In this document: in pieces, positions 45,780-57,030 of the stretch
Position numbering within the stretch: the first letter of the stretch is position 1
Layout of the letters: every line of letters starts with the position of its first letter
Assembly (NCBI GenBank): GCA_015680685.1
Contig: MNCI01004501.1
Span: 1,218,428 to 1,282,427 of the forward strand
Direction: 5' to 3'
From: Gnetum montanum
Lineage: Eukaryota > Streptophyta > Gnetopsida > Gnetales > Gnetaceae
DNA: 64,000 nt
Position numbers and translations under genes: made by a program
Notes under the pieces: generated by a model
What the model was told of the DNA's origin: nothing
What the model saw: only the letters and a program-made list of their open reading frames with translations
The model's database searches: none

Positions 45780-47170
45780 GCATGGTTGTCCATCCGTTAA
45801 GGCATTTTTTCCACTGGCTTGCTTGGGTTCATGGAAAGGATTGACTTGTTGTGTGTTGACCAATTGCTTTTTGTTCAAGCTCTTAGGTTTGTAGATCAAC
45901 ATGGTGCCAAAAGAAAAGGTTTCATAAATAATATAAGGCCCTTTCCACAACATTTGAAACTTAGTTTGTTAAGGTACATGTGTTGGGTTCCAGTAGAGGA
46001 CCTTGTTTTTAGGTTGAAATTTCACTTTCCTTATCCTAAGGTCATGGCATTGTTTACTGAATTTTTTGTGCACTTCGTTCAATGATAGGGCTACCAATAA
46101 ATTTTCATCTAGCACATTCAAGTTGATTAATCTTTATTTTTTTGTTAGGCTATGGTCAAGGTCCAATTCATAAGTTGTTGAAAGTGTACAAAGCTTGGAT
46201 TAGATAGGAAGTGTTGGTAGTTTCTTCTACACTAGCTCATAGGGAGACTATCCTATAGTGAGTTTCCATGTTGAGTGGTAATCCCAGAGGGCATCATTGA
46301 GTTCTGTGCTCTAATATCTCCTATATTTGCTAACATTTTTTGTTAATATTTTTGTAATCTCCCTATTAATAACTTCTACTTGACCATTGGCTTGGGGTTG
46401 ATAGGGTGTTGTTAATTTATGTTCAACCCCCAAGCATTACATGAGCTTGCGAAAAGTGATGCCTATGAAATGGGTTCCATTGTTAGAGATCAATGCATGT
46501 GGCATCCCAAACCTATTTACAAAATTTTTTTGTACAAAATGCGTAGCATTAGATGATGTACAATCAATAATGGTTGCTGCTTCTACCCATTTTGTGCAGT
46601 ACTCAATAGTGAAAATTATGTATGCCTTTCCAGTTAACTTGGGTGTGACAAAACCCATGAAGTCAATTCCTCATATGTCGAAGGATTCTAGTGGTTGGAT
46701 CCACTATTAAGATCCCTTCATTCACATAGTCATCCCACCATCTCAATGGTAGCGTTCACAAGAGAAGACAAATTGGTGGATGTCCCTGAAGATGGTTGGC
46801 CAATAATACCTTGCCATTAGGATCTTAATGATCGTGTATCTCTTGGCATAGTGGCTCCCATAAGGACCTTCATAAACATCTTGGAGAACACATAGTTGAT
46901 CAGCATCAAGTACACACCAATGAATCAGGCCATTGGCTCACACCTTGTAAAGGTGTCCATTGATTTCCATGAAGAGTTTGGCCTAATGAAGAAACTGTTG
47001 TTTCTTCCTGTAGTTCAAATCTTGTGTCATTTCTTGAGTGAGAAAATAAATGGGGATGCATCATACCATTTTGGTTTTATGGACACTTGTTCATTTATTG
47101 CACCTATAAAGAGGATTTCATCAAGAAATTTATCAAAGAATAGGCTTTTCTCTTTGTTATCCCATCATAA
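45780..47170 (-). pseudogene. Integrase remnant of E
   Basis: The C-terminal GPY/F-like LWKGPYIIYETFSF lies near 45950-45905. The core has GIDFMG (first Asp), SNNGTHF (second Asp changed to Asn) and G-Q-V-E-V with the catalytic Glu (GAA, 46376-46374). In the zinc region the first His and last Cys are Tyr. This is the only copy here that keeps the Glu; it differs from B, D and F also at the neighbouring residue (Val instead of Ala). Confidence 0.82.
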
Positions 47171-47174
47171 TTGA

Positions 47175-49180
47175 GACAAATGATCAACGATCACATTCTC
47201 AATCCCCTTTCAATCTACCATTATAATATCAAACTCTTGTAAGATCACCAACCACCATATGACACAAGGACTCACCATTGGCTTGTTCATGAGGAAGTGA
47301 ATGGCACTATGGTTAGTGTGCACAAGCACTTTGTATCCAAGCACATAGTACCTCAACCTTTCTCGAGCGTACACCACTGCCATTAGTTCTTTCTCTATTG
47401 TAGTGTAATTTAACTATGCACCCACAATTCTTTGACTTGCATAGTGGATGTAATATGGATGTTTCTTGTCATACAACTACGTAAGCATGGCTCCCAAGGC
47501 ATAATTTGATGCATCTATCATGATATGAAATGGTCTGGACCAATCAAGTGCTTGTATAATTAGAGTCTCTATGAGCTTCTACTTGAGGCTCTGGAATTTA
47601 TTTTTTCATTTCTTGTTTTAGATTAATGGAGCATCTTTCTTAGTAAGCTCAACCAATAGTGTTGTGACCTTAGAGAAATTCTCTATGAATCACCAGTAGT
47701 AGCCAATGTGTCCAAGGAATGATTGAACATCTTTAACAATTTCTAGTTGGTAAGTTATTCCTTGGATGACCCTTATCCTTTTATGGTTCACCTTAATCCC
47801 TACTTGAGAAATTCTGTACCCCAGTATAATGCCTTCCTAGACCACCAAATGGCTTTTCTGCCAATTAAGGTGAAGATTTTTCTTCACACACCTTTCAAGT
47901 AGTTACTCAAGGTAGTCCATGGCTTGCTCAAATGTAGTGCCATAGGTGGAGAAGTCATCCATGAAGACTTCCACTCTGCAACCAATTTGTTATTGAAAAA
48001 TGCTTAGGACTGAGCATTGGAATGTTGCAAGAGCATTGAATAGATCAAATGGCATCTTTTGATATGCAAAAGTCCCCCAGGAACTTGTGAATGTTGTTTT
48101 GGCATGATCCTCTAGCATGACTTGGATTCAGTTATAGCCATTATAACGATCCATAAAACTATAATAGCAATGCCTAGATGTAATATCAATGGCAATGGAA
48201 AGTGATTTTTGAATGTTACCATATTTAATAGCCAGAAGTTGATGCAAACCCACCAGTTACCACCTTTCTTTGGCACAATCATGAGTGGACTAATCCACTC
48301 ACTATCCAAAATGGAATAGATAAACCCTATCTTGAGGAGTTATTCGATTTTCACTTTGACAATCTACTTCAATTTGGGATTCAACCATCGCTACAATTGC
48401 CTCTTTGGCTTCATGTCTGGATCAGTGTAGATACGATGCTGGCATATCCTAGGATCAACCCTTATGAATTTAGGATATGACCAAGCAAATACTATTGACC
48501 ATTTATTGACCACCTTCAATAGCATCTATTTTTATTCAGGAGCAAGATTGGAATTCATGATTACTGACTTTCCATTTATCAAAAATACATACTTCATATT
48601 GGTAGGTAGATTCTTCAACTCTAAGGGTTCTTATTTAAAATTTTCAAGATTTTCCGACTCTCTTCAATTAGTATCATCATTTGCATCATTAGAGAGTTGG
48701 TGATGAACTCACTCTAGTTTATCCATGTTTTCTATATAGGCACATGTCAAACTCTCAATAGGTTTGATGCAAAGCATGCTACTTCCAAGATAAACTATCA
48801 ACCATTAAGTGCACTCCTATTTTGTGGCTACTGCATATAAAAAATTTTGGATTTTAGATTCATCTACAAACTATCTACATGCGTTGATGGATGTGCTCTT
48901 GACAGACTAGAGTTTCTACACACAGTTGCATCAAGTATAACTATACACAATGCATGGAACTCTCTTCTTCTTAGTATTTTCATATTCATTCTCCTTTGAA
49001 ATATTTAAGGAGAGATCTCTGATACCCATTCATGCATCAATAGTGCTCAACCATGTCCTTCTTATAATAATTGGGAAGTCTTCCTTTCAGTTGTTAACAT
49101 TGATCACCAGAAAATTGGCAAGATAGGACCATGCATAAATAGTGGTCACAATGTCCTCCACAAGTCCTAAAAGAATGTTG
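47175..49180 (-). pseudogene. RNase H, RT and linker remnant of E
   Basis: Reading from right to left: the linker (49180-48400), then RT with SEWISPL-x2-VPKKGG (about 48310-48250) and catalytic FMDD at 47965-47954. RNase H follows with the late DH motif near 47310. Frames are broken by TAG and TAA stops. Confidence 0.82.
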
Positions 49181-49185
49181 ATTGA

Positions 49186-49410
49186 CTAGTCTACCAATTT
49201 TAGATGGATATTACTCTCCTTGAGAGTTACCAGGTTCCATGCTTTGTACATGTCATGGAAAATTATGTTAACACTAGAACCTGAATCAAGAAGAGACTTA
49301 CATGGCTCATCTCTAGTAATTTGCAAGTAGATGAGAGGACTTCCAAGGTCAGATCTTTTCTTAGGATGGTTTCCAAACTTGATCCAATCAGATACAACAC
49401 GGGTTAACAT
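49186..49410 (-). pseudogene. Aspartic protease remnant of E with intact DSG
   Basis: SPLIYLQITRDEPCKSLL is followed by D-S-G-S-S-V-N, the retropepsin active-site triad, here intact, unlike B (NLG) and F (DFR). The 74-codon stretch has no stop. It would process gag-pol if expressed, but its neighbours are broken. Confidence 0.82.
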
Positions 49411-49429
49411 AACAATGAAGATCTTAGGA

Positions 49430-51865
49430 GGTGTTTAGTTTAAAGGGCTCTTGAAAGGATTTGATGCAAAGGATGATGGAGAGACAAGGCAACTAGCCAC
49501 ATTAGTTTATGAAAACTTTGGAGGACTATTGGCTTAAAAGAATGGTCATGTTCAGGATTTGGGTTCTGAACCATTTAAATAAAAAGCCAGTTGTAATTTG
49601 ATAACCCTAGTATAGTTACATTGTTGTAACTATGATGGAATTTTTCCCTGCATAGATGAAGAAGGAGGTAATTGGGTTGAGTGTGGAGGAGCATGTGCTA
49701 AAGGATTAGAAGGATGATATGGATATATTCCCTCTAGTAGATGGAAAATGAGTTCTGTAATACTCTGGAGGGTACTAGTGGTGTTGAAAAGAAGCATGAC
49801 TACAAGATTCATGCAAAGACATTGATTGTTGAACATAGTACCCATATAAATTTGGCTACTTGTAAGGGTACTACTACCTTGGTGATGGCATCCCCCACAA
49901 TTGTGAATGTTTCCATTGCTGGTACTGCTCATACGGTTGTGGTATAACTCCACTTGGATAATAAGCTTGTTATTTTTGGTGGAACTACCTTGAATTTTCT
50001 TCAAGATAAGGCAATCTTCTAGGTGCTTGCCTTCTTGCCAGTCTAGGATTCAGCATGTACATCCTAGACTACTACAAGTGTGACATGATAGGGCAACATC
50101 ATTTAGGATGTTCATATTGGTAGATGTCACACCCACAAGAATCATCTGATTTGGTCTCCACAACTTCTTCTACTGCAACAACTTTGCCCTTATCCCTTTA
50201 GTAGGCATGTTTAGCTTTCTTCCACCTCCTGTAGTTACAATCACTACTCTGCTCTCTTGATTCTTCTATGATTTTTAGAGTAGTTTGGAAATTTTTTATC
50301 CAAAGAATCTCATTATTTAGCAACCTTGGTCAATATATCGAATAAAATTTTTTTGGTTGGCAAGGTTTTTTACTACACCATCTCATCAAGTGATGACTCA
50401 TCCTCGTTGTCATAAAATTAGACCTCCCTTTTTCTAATGGAAGGATCCCTATTATATTCCTAAACATTTTCCTATTTCCTAAATTCTCCTTCTTATTTTG
50501 CTACCTATTCTATCAGCCTTTGGATCTAATGGGATCTAAGTTTTGATAGTCTTCCTTAGGCATAAACCCAAGGAGTTCTTCTTGTTTCAGATCTGAGTCC
50601 ATCTATGATGTGGCGAAGTTGTTCCCATTAAGAATAACTATGATCAAGGCATTAGTGTATGAGAGAATAGTATCTGCACATGGTGGCATCCAAGGGTTCA
50701 TGTGTTCCTTGCTTCCATCCATGGATATACCTTCTTAGATTACACACTTGAGACTATGTCTAGTATTTATCATTAAATAGCTTTAGCATTGTACTCCACC
50801 TACAGATGGATTCCAACTCCAAGGACTGATACCAACTTTTAGCTTCCTTGATGAGTGCCCTAGGAAATAGCTTTAATTTTTGCTAATAATTTTCAATATT
50901 CTATAAGGCACAAGCATTGTGAAAAGCTTCAAGATGTGTTTGCAAAGTAGAGTTATATCCCCCCTCAAAGCTAGGAATATTTTTCATGTCAAGTCACTTG
51001 ATTTGACTATCTTTTACATGCATGGTTGGAATTTTTACTACCTCTACAATATTTACCATGCTTCAAGTTGCTAGAAAAGCCTCATCATCATCATTATTTA
51101 GATGAAACCTACAATGTCCTCTACTGCCCCTTCATTCATGGTAGTCTCTTCAATTATCATTGTTGTCCCACTATTCACCTTCATCACAATGGTCCTTTCT
51201 GCAACATCTTTCAGAACCAAAAGAGGAAGAAGAAGATGCAAATAAAGAGGATGAAGAGGGAAAAGGACTGCCACCATCATGGTATCCACCACCTCCTCTA
51301 TGCTTTTCATGGCCACGTTCATCAACTTTCTTGTCATCTTGATGCTTGCCCAAGCCCCTACTTTAACTTCTACTTTTTTTGGACTTTGATTATTGATATT
51401 GGACTATAACTTCAAGTTCAAGCCCCCATCACCAACATCAAGAGATGGAGAATCTTCATGTTGAGAAGCCCCAGAGGGATAATCCTCATTATCTTTTTGG
51501 TTAAGCAAGAATAAGGGATTGGTGAACCATTTCTCCTTTAAAGCCTCATGGTGCTTTTCCTAGTGTTGATCTCTCCTGCATCATGTTTCAATGAGATAGT
51601 AGTCCCAGTAGTCATGGTCATGCACAACGTACTCTTCTTGAAAATCCTAGATTCCTAACCTCCTAAGATCTTGTCGTAGCATCCTAGGTATAGATCAATT
51701 AGGAGTCATTACAATATTTCCATCCATATCTTGCCACCGCAATTGTTCGTACTGATGCAAGATGAAGGTAAAGTTAGGTACATACTCATTTGGATGAGTA
51801 TACAACATCCTACATTCTTGAGGCACTGGCAGTTTAGTATCAATGCACTTCTGAGAAGAAGACAT
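49430..51865 (-). pseudogene. gag remnant of E
   Basis: It starts at the ATG at 51865-51863 (MSSSQK), then VPQECRMLYTHPNEYVPN, shared with D. An Asp/Arg/His-rich and Ser-rich stretch follows, then the gag core (about 51010-50600). A Cys/His cluster C-G-C-D-I-x3-E-H-P-K-x-C-C near 50150-50095 matches B and would be a non-canonical zinc knuckle. A Pro/His/Gln-rich tail ends the domain. Confidence 0.72.
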
Positions 51866-52017
51866 TCTATAATTAAAATAAGTTATCAATGTGCTTAAAT
51901 TATTATATTTATTTTTAAAATGATTTTTGACCTTAAAGTTCATCCAATAATGTTAATGATTTTCACTATGCCTATATAGTGCATATTTTATACAAAAAGA
52001 AATCCCTAGCAATGGCA

Positions 52018-52867
52018 TGAATCACTAAGCATTCACATTCAATTTGGTCAAATTCCATGGACTCTATATCCTCCAGTACACTAGCCTCTAGGAAGCGAAC
52101 TTGTCCTAACATTCATTCGTTATCTTCCCAATTACACTTGTGATATGCAAAGGTATGGTTAAGTTTAATGAAGGCATATGATTTTTATTATTTTTATGTT
52201 TTATATTTTAAGTGATTAAAATAAAGGATAAAAGGAATGAAGTAAATTAATTGCTAATTTAATCTGACTAACTAACCGATGTGTAACTAATCCTAACATA
52301 AGCATCTAGTCCCACTTTTTGTACACATTCTAAACATGTATAATGCTGCTAGGTTACCAAATGTTAAGTGTTACTAGGATTTCCAAGCATCATGTGCATG
52401 CTCAAAGTGGTCGTACTTATGTGCTTAATTAATCACTACTTAATCTAGCTTAATTTAGCCTAATTAATTATTCAATTACTTAAAGCATTAAAGAAAATTG
52501 CATAGGATATTAAATGCATAAATAATTAATTAATCTATTTCCAAGTGTTGCATGATTTATCAAATAGCTTATCTTCATTGTCACACACACTACTGTGCTT
52601 AGGTACAACAGTGCTCAAATAAAGATCTATACACTCTTGACTCCTACTGTGGGCACTTAGAAAAATATTATAACTTTCAAATGACAAAACTACAAGAGCT
52701 CCATTACAACTATGACAAGACTATGCCATAAACACAGTAGGTGAGTGCGTATTTATAGGCAAAAATAGATACTGTGTCGATAGGGCCACGTTAACACATC
52801 AAATCATGCATCGACATTTTGCCTAGTTGATGGGGCCCAGTCGATGCAGTCAATCCATGATCCATCA
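52018..52867 (-). repeat. 5' LTR of E (inner end deleted)
   Basis: It matches 39756-40662. The inner end is missing: the LTR phrase GTGATTCAT joins directly to GCCATTGCTAGGGATT, so about 40 bp covering the LTR end and most of the PBS are gone. TATTTATAG (TATA box complement) lies near 52750. The outer end is CCATCA followed by ACATT. Confidence 0.88.
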
Positions 52868-53156
52868 ACATTGATCAACAAGCATGTCACCATCATACCA
52901 TGACCATGATGTTGATATTTAAAATTCTTTGTTAACTCATGTGACCATTTCCTAATAACTAGTATAGCCTTTCTCTTATCTCAAGCCTATAAAATTTCAT
53001 TGTGAGCTTATTTTACCATCGTGAGCACTGTTGCTGGGGTTTGATAGCTATAGAATCAAGTGTGAAGAGGGAGCATTGGTGATGAACCTATGATGATGTT
53101 TCATGTTCCTTGTTGATGTGTAAGGTAAATCCTTAAAAAAAATAACAAAGAGGGAC
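52868..53156 (+). mobile_element. A2 3' non-coding tail, right part, with purine tract
   Basis: It continues the A2 tail after copy E. ATCAACAAGCATGTCACC and CCATGATGTTGATATTT align with A1 at about 19255-19295. It ends with AATAACAAAGAGGGAC, the probable polypurine tract before the 3' LTR. Confidence 0.65.
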
Positions 53157-54291
53157 TGATGCAACACCTCAAAGAAAATTCATGTTGTAGTGTGAAGCTT
53201 GAAGCTAAAACCTTTATTGTAATTCGGTGGAAATACAAAGGCTAATAAAATTACCTTATTTCCAAAAAAATCCTTTGCTTTCACTTTGTATTGCTCAAAT
53301 TTAAGGCAATTTTTAATGTAAGAATTAAGATGTGTAGCCCACATGCTGCAAATCCCATGTATTCCAACTTGTGGAGGTTAAAAATGCTTCACATGTTGTA
53401 GATGCCTTATATTCCAACTTATGGAGGCTAAAAGATTCTTTACATGCCATGAAAATCATTATTTTCACCTCATACATTAGGCATCGTATCCCCATACACA
53501 AGCCAGCATGTGGGAGTAGCATCTAAGATTTGGGCTTTAATTCCACACGCTAGGCATTCTAGTTCCACACATTGGACAAGATGTGGGGCGTAGCGTGTGG
53601 AAGGAAAAAATTAGCTAAATTTGCTCACACACTACATGAAGGTGTTTTAGGTAGAGTAAAGTTTACTAGAAATCTATTAGCAATCATGGTATAATTAATC
53701 AACACCAAATCATGACACCAATGCCCTATTTAAACAAGAAATTAGTTCCTTGTAAGGACTTTTGGATCATTTGTGCATTAACCAAACTTGAGATTTTTGG
53801 AGTAGTGCAACCAACCAAAAGTCCACAACCATTTTCCCCCAACACAGAGCATCGAGAGCAAGGAGTTGCACCACTACTAATAAAATCAAGAGACTAGTGC
53901 AGAACGTGATTACAGAACATACCTTGCAAGTCTATACTGGGATCATTAAGTAAAATTATTTCCTAAGCTCTCAAAAGCCTTGATCTCTACTGCTCTTTAA
54001 AATCACTTTTGCACTATCATATTTAATATAAAAGTTAGATTTTTTTTTATAGATCAACTATTATTTTCATATTCTTCTTGTTCTTGGATCTCAAATTGTA
54101 TTTACATTACAGTTTTTTTCTACAATTTACAATTTAGTAGTAGATCTTTAAGTCCAAGGATGATTGACAAGACTATCTAGAGTGCTTTAAATATTTTTTT
54201 TAAGGCTTGTGAATTTGAAGTTAAACTATTCTACACTAAAATTTTCAACCTTTCAGCACTAAATTTTTCATGTGCTATAATTTTCTCATCA
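53157..54291 (+). repeat. A2 3' LTR
   Basis: It starts TGATGCAACACC and aligns with the 5' LTR from 32431. A TATA-like CTATTTAAACA lies near 53727. Its last third resembles 31900-32060 in the A1 LTR. The end is placed at CTCATCA, the inverse of the start, but the following 86-bp repeat also begins with this phrase, so the boundary is uncertain. Confidence 0.65.
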
Positions 54292-54540
54292 AATATATAA
54301 TCATTCTTTTAATGATTTGATAACATATGATGAAATTCACATTATTGGGGCTACATCTTTTTTTAATTATCTCACCAAATATATAATCATTCTTTTAATG
54401 ATTTATAACATACGGTGAAATTCACATTATTAGGACTACATCTTGTTGTAATTGTCTCACCAAATATATAATCATTCTTTTAATGATTTGATAAAATCTG
54501 GTGAAATTCACATTATTGGGACTACATCTTATTTTATTCC
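54283..54540 (+). repeat. Three tandem copies of an 85-86-bp unit
   Basis: The phrase TCATTCTTTTAATGATTT recurs at 54301, 54387 and 54472. Units begin CTCA(T/C)CAAATATATAA and end GGACTACATCTT. They are only slightly diverged. Confidence 0.88.
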
Positions 54541-54841
54541 TTTACACTTTATTGGAAAAATCAACAAAAGTATGTACAAAAAAGTAAAAAAATCATACAA
54601 AAGTGAGAAGAATGAAAAATTTTATTAAGAATTTAGAAGATATCAAAGAATGAAAATGATTAAAAATGGAAAAAAAATATAAAATAATGGAAAAAGATAT
54701 GGAATAATGTAAAAGATATGAAAGAAAAGTGAAAAGTAGAAAGTAGAAAAATGTAAGAAGAATTGGTGCCTAAGGGTCAAACTTGATACCACCATGACTA
54801 TGATTAAGAGTGGAGATCAAAAAGATCGAATGGGTAATGAA

Positions 54842-56000
54842 CTACTTGGTAGATAAGGTAGAGTCCTTAAAAGAGTAAGAAAAGTCATGGTATGATTTTA
54901 CTTGTTGAATATTGACAAGAATCAATTTCTCTAGACTTGTTGGGTGATAGATTTGCATGGCACCAGATTGATATGTAGCATGGACAATATAGGACCCCTC
55001 CCCATAAGGTTTGGAACTTAGCCTTTTGTGGAACATGACCAGGATTATAGTAAAGGACTCTATTGCCCAGTTTGATAGATGTCTTATTTTAGTGTCATGT
55101 CTACACTTTGAGTATTTTTTGTGGATTTCAATACTCACTTAAGCTACTAGCCTATTTTCATCTAAGACATTTAGATTGATTAGACATTCTTTTTTAGCTA
55201 AGCTTAAATCAAGGTCAAGTGTACTAGTAATGGTTAGGGTAGTAAGTTTTGCTTGGATCGATAAAGTAGGTAATTTACTGTAAACTAACTCATACAAAGA
55301 ATACCCTATAGGAAGTTTCCAAGTTGATCTATATGCCCATAGAGCATCGTTAAGTTTAGTGCCCCAGTCCTTCCTATAATGACTAGTTGTTCTAGTTAAT
55401 ATTCTTATGATTTCTCTCTTAGTCACTTTCGCTTGATCATTTTCCTGGGGATGATAAGGTGTAGTTAATTTGTAATTAACCCCAAGTTGTTGCATGAGCT
55501 TTTAAATGTAGCTCATATGAAGTAAGTCTCATTATCTAATATGAGCAAGCATGGTACTCTAAATCTATTTTCCACATATTATTAAAATAATTTAGCAGCT
55601 GTTGTGGTTGTATAATCTTTTACTGTAGCTACGTTTGCCCACTTTCTGCCATAATCAACAATTACTATGATGTAAGATTTTCCATTTGAAATTAGCATGA
55701 TAGGGCCCATGGAGTAAATTCTCCAAATGACAAAGGCTTCCAATGATTGTATCCATTATTATGGCCCTTGATTTCTAGTTGTTAGCCATTCATCTCTTTG
55801 GCATCTTTCACAAGACTATGCAAACCGATGTACAGCCTTGAATATGGTAGGCCAAACGTAGCCTTCCATCATCAATTTTAATGTTGTTCTGTGTCCTATG
55901 AAGTGACCACCACATGATCCTTCATATGCATCTTTTGGGACTCTTTTTTGACTTTCTTCTAGAACACAACAATTTATTAACCCATTAGCATATATCTTAT
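54842..56000 (-). pseudogene. Integrase remnant of F
   Basis: Codons from 55495 down read the second half of the core: YHPQEND, then Q-A-K-V-T with Lys (AAA, 55429-55427) in place of the catalytic Glu. The first Asp region reads R-I-Y-S-M-G (Asp to Tyr); the second is L-D-N-E. The C-terminal GPY/F-like part is at 55020-54900. Two of three catalytic residues are therefore lost. Confidence 0.8.
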
Positions 56001-56536
56001 AAAGGTTTTCGTTAATCTCAATATACCTTTTTACTCTATGAAGGGATTGTTCCTTATGTTTCTTATCCCATATAATAGAAAGTTCTTGTTTAGTAAGATA
56101 TATTATGTAGTCAGTAATTCATGACTTTACTATTAAATCTAAAACCATTTTGATCTTGGTGAATAAATTTTCATCAAGAAATTAGTTTGATATTAGTTCA
56201 TCATTCTCTTGGAGTTTCCATCTAAGTCTTAATAAATGATCTGCTACAACATTTTTGGTTCCTTTCCTATTAATCATAGTAATGTCAAACTCTTGTAGGA
56301 TAACAAGCCATCTTATCACTCTAGGACTAACCACTAGTTTTTTCATTAAAAATCTAATGACACTATGATCACTATGAACATAAATAGGTTAACCAAGCAC
56401 AAAATGTCTAAATTTCTCAAGTGCATACATTACAACCATAAGCTCCTTTTCTATGGTGGTGCAATTGAGTTATGCCCTAGTGACACTTTGACTGATGTAG
56501 TGTATATAATAAGGTCTTTTATACTCATCTAGCTAA
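56001..56536 (-). pseudogene. RNase H remnant of F
   Basis: The minus strand shows the late RNase H phrase around DHS (about 56370), the HxVLG region and the start of QLNYTT (degenerate). It ends at the single n at 56537. Confidence 0.7.
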
Positions 56537-56537
56537 N

Positions 56538-57029
56538 TTAAACAATCCTTAGACCATTTAGAGTAAGTACCAAAAACATGTGTGGAAACTAATCTAAAGC
56601 TCAACTAGTAGAAAAGCCACTTAATGATTCAATATGGTATAGTTCTGGGACATAAAGTATCTCACAAAGGAATAGAGGTAGATCCAGAAAACATTAGAGT
56701 CATTTAGAATATCACTTAGAGGTCACAAATTGTTAAAGCTATTAGATATTTTCTTGGCCATACAAGATACTATAGAATATTTATTGAAAACTTTTCAAAG
56801 ATTGCCAAACCACTGGTGGAACTAACTAAGAATGATGCACTATTTCAATGGATAAAGTAATGTGAGAAAGCATTTGAAATCTTGAAATAGAAATTAATGG
56901 AGACACCAATCCTTCAAGCTTTGAATTGGTCTAAGCCTTTCCACTTTATGAAAGTCGCTTCAAACTATTCACTGGGAGTAGTACTTGATTAGCTAGATGA
57001 GTATAAAAGACCTTATTATATACACTACA
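56538..57029 (+). pseudogene. RT/RNase H segment of F in inverted orientation between Ns
   Basis: The plus strand reads the RT thumb to RNase H start (LDHLE-like, GIVLGH, FLGHTRYYR-like, LVELTKNDALF, then YYIHY-like), while both flanks read RT/RNase H on the minus strand. Its last 41 bases (56989-57029) are the exact reverse complement of 56496-56536, just left of the other n. Flipping it would restore collinearity with the left flank. Most likely a contig placed backwards. About 200 bp including the catalytic FMDD are absent. Confidence 0.8.
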
Positions 57030-57030
57030 N

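Larger units (their letters stand above)
39756..52867 (-). mobile_element. Full-length family 1 LTR retrotransposon E (minus strand)
   Basis: 13.1 kb with LTR ends TGATGA/TCATCA. The flanks are ACTTT (39751-39755) and ACATT (52868-52872), a 5-bp duplication with one change. Reading on the minus strand it holds LTR, gag, protease, RT, RNase H, integrase, non-coding region, extra ORF, purine tract and LTR. It is the only copy here with every module. All frames carry stops. A small deletion has removed the junction between 5' LTR and PBS. Confidence 0.9.
32431..54291 (+). mobile_element. Family 2 copy A2: gag/protease-only LTR retrotransposon, split by E
   Basis: LTR-like sequence starting TGATG occurs at 32431 and 53157. 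Between them lie gag (33837-36610), a protease-like domain (36641-37395), a minisatellite, a captured aminotransferase fragment and a long non-coding tail that hosts copy E. I find no RT, RNase H or integrase. This layout fits gag-bearing non-autonomous elements (TR-GAG type). The right end is set by CTCATCA at 54285-54291 and is tentative. I could not find a PBS, and the 5' LTR seems rearranged after about 33090. Confidence 0.6.

Noticed and set aside
56496-57029. Biological inversion or hairpin element in F
   Set aside because: The exact 41-bp inverted match ends at isolated Ns on both sides, which fits contig misplacement better.
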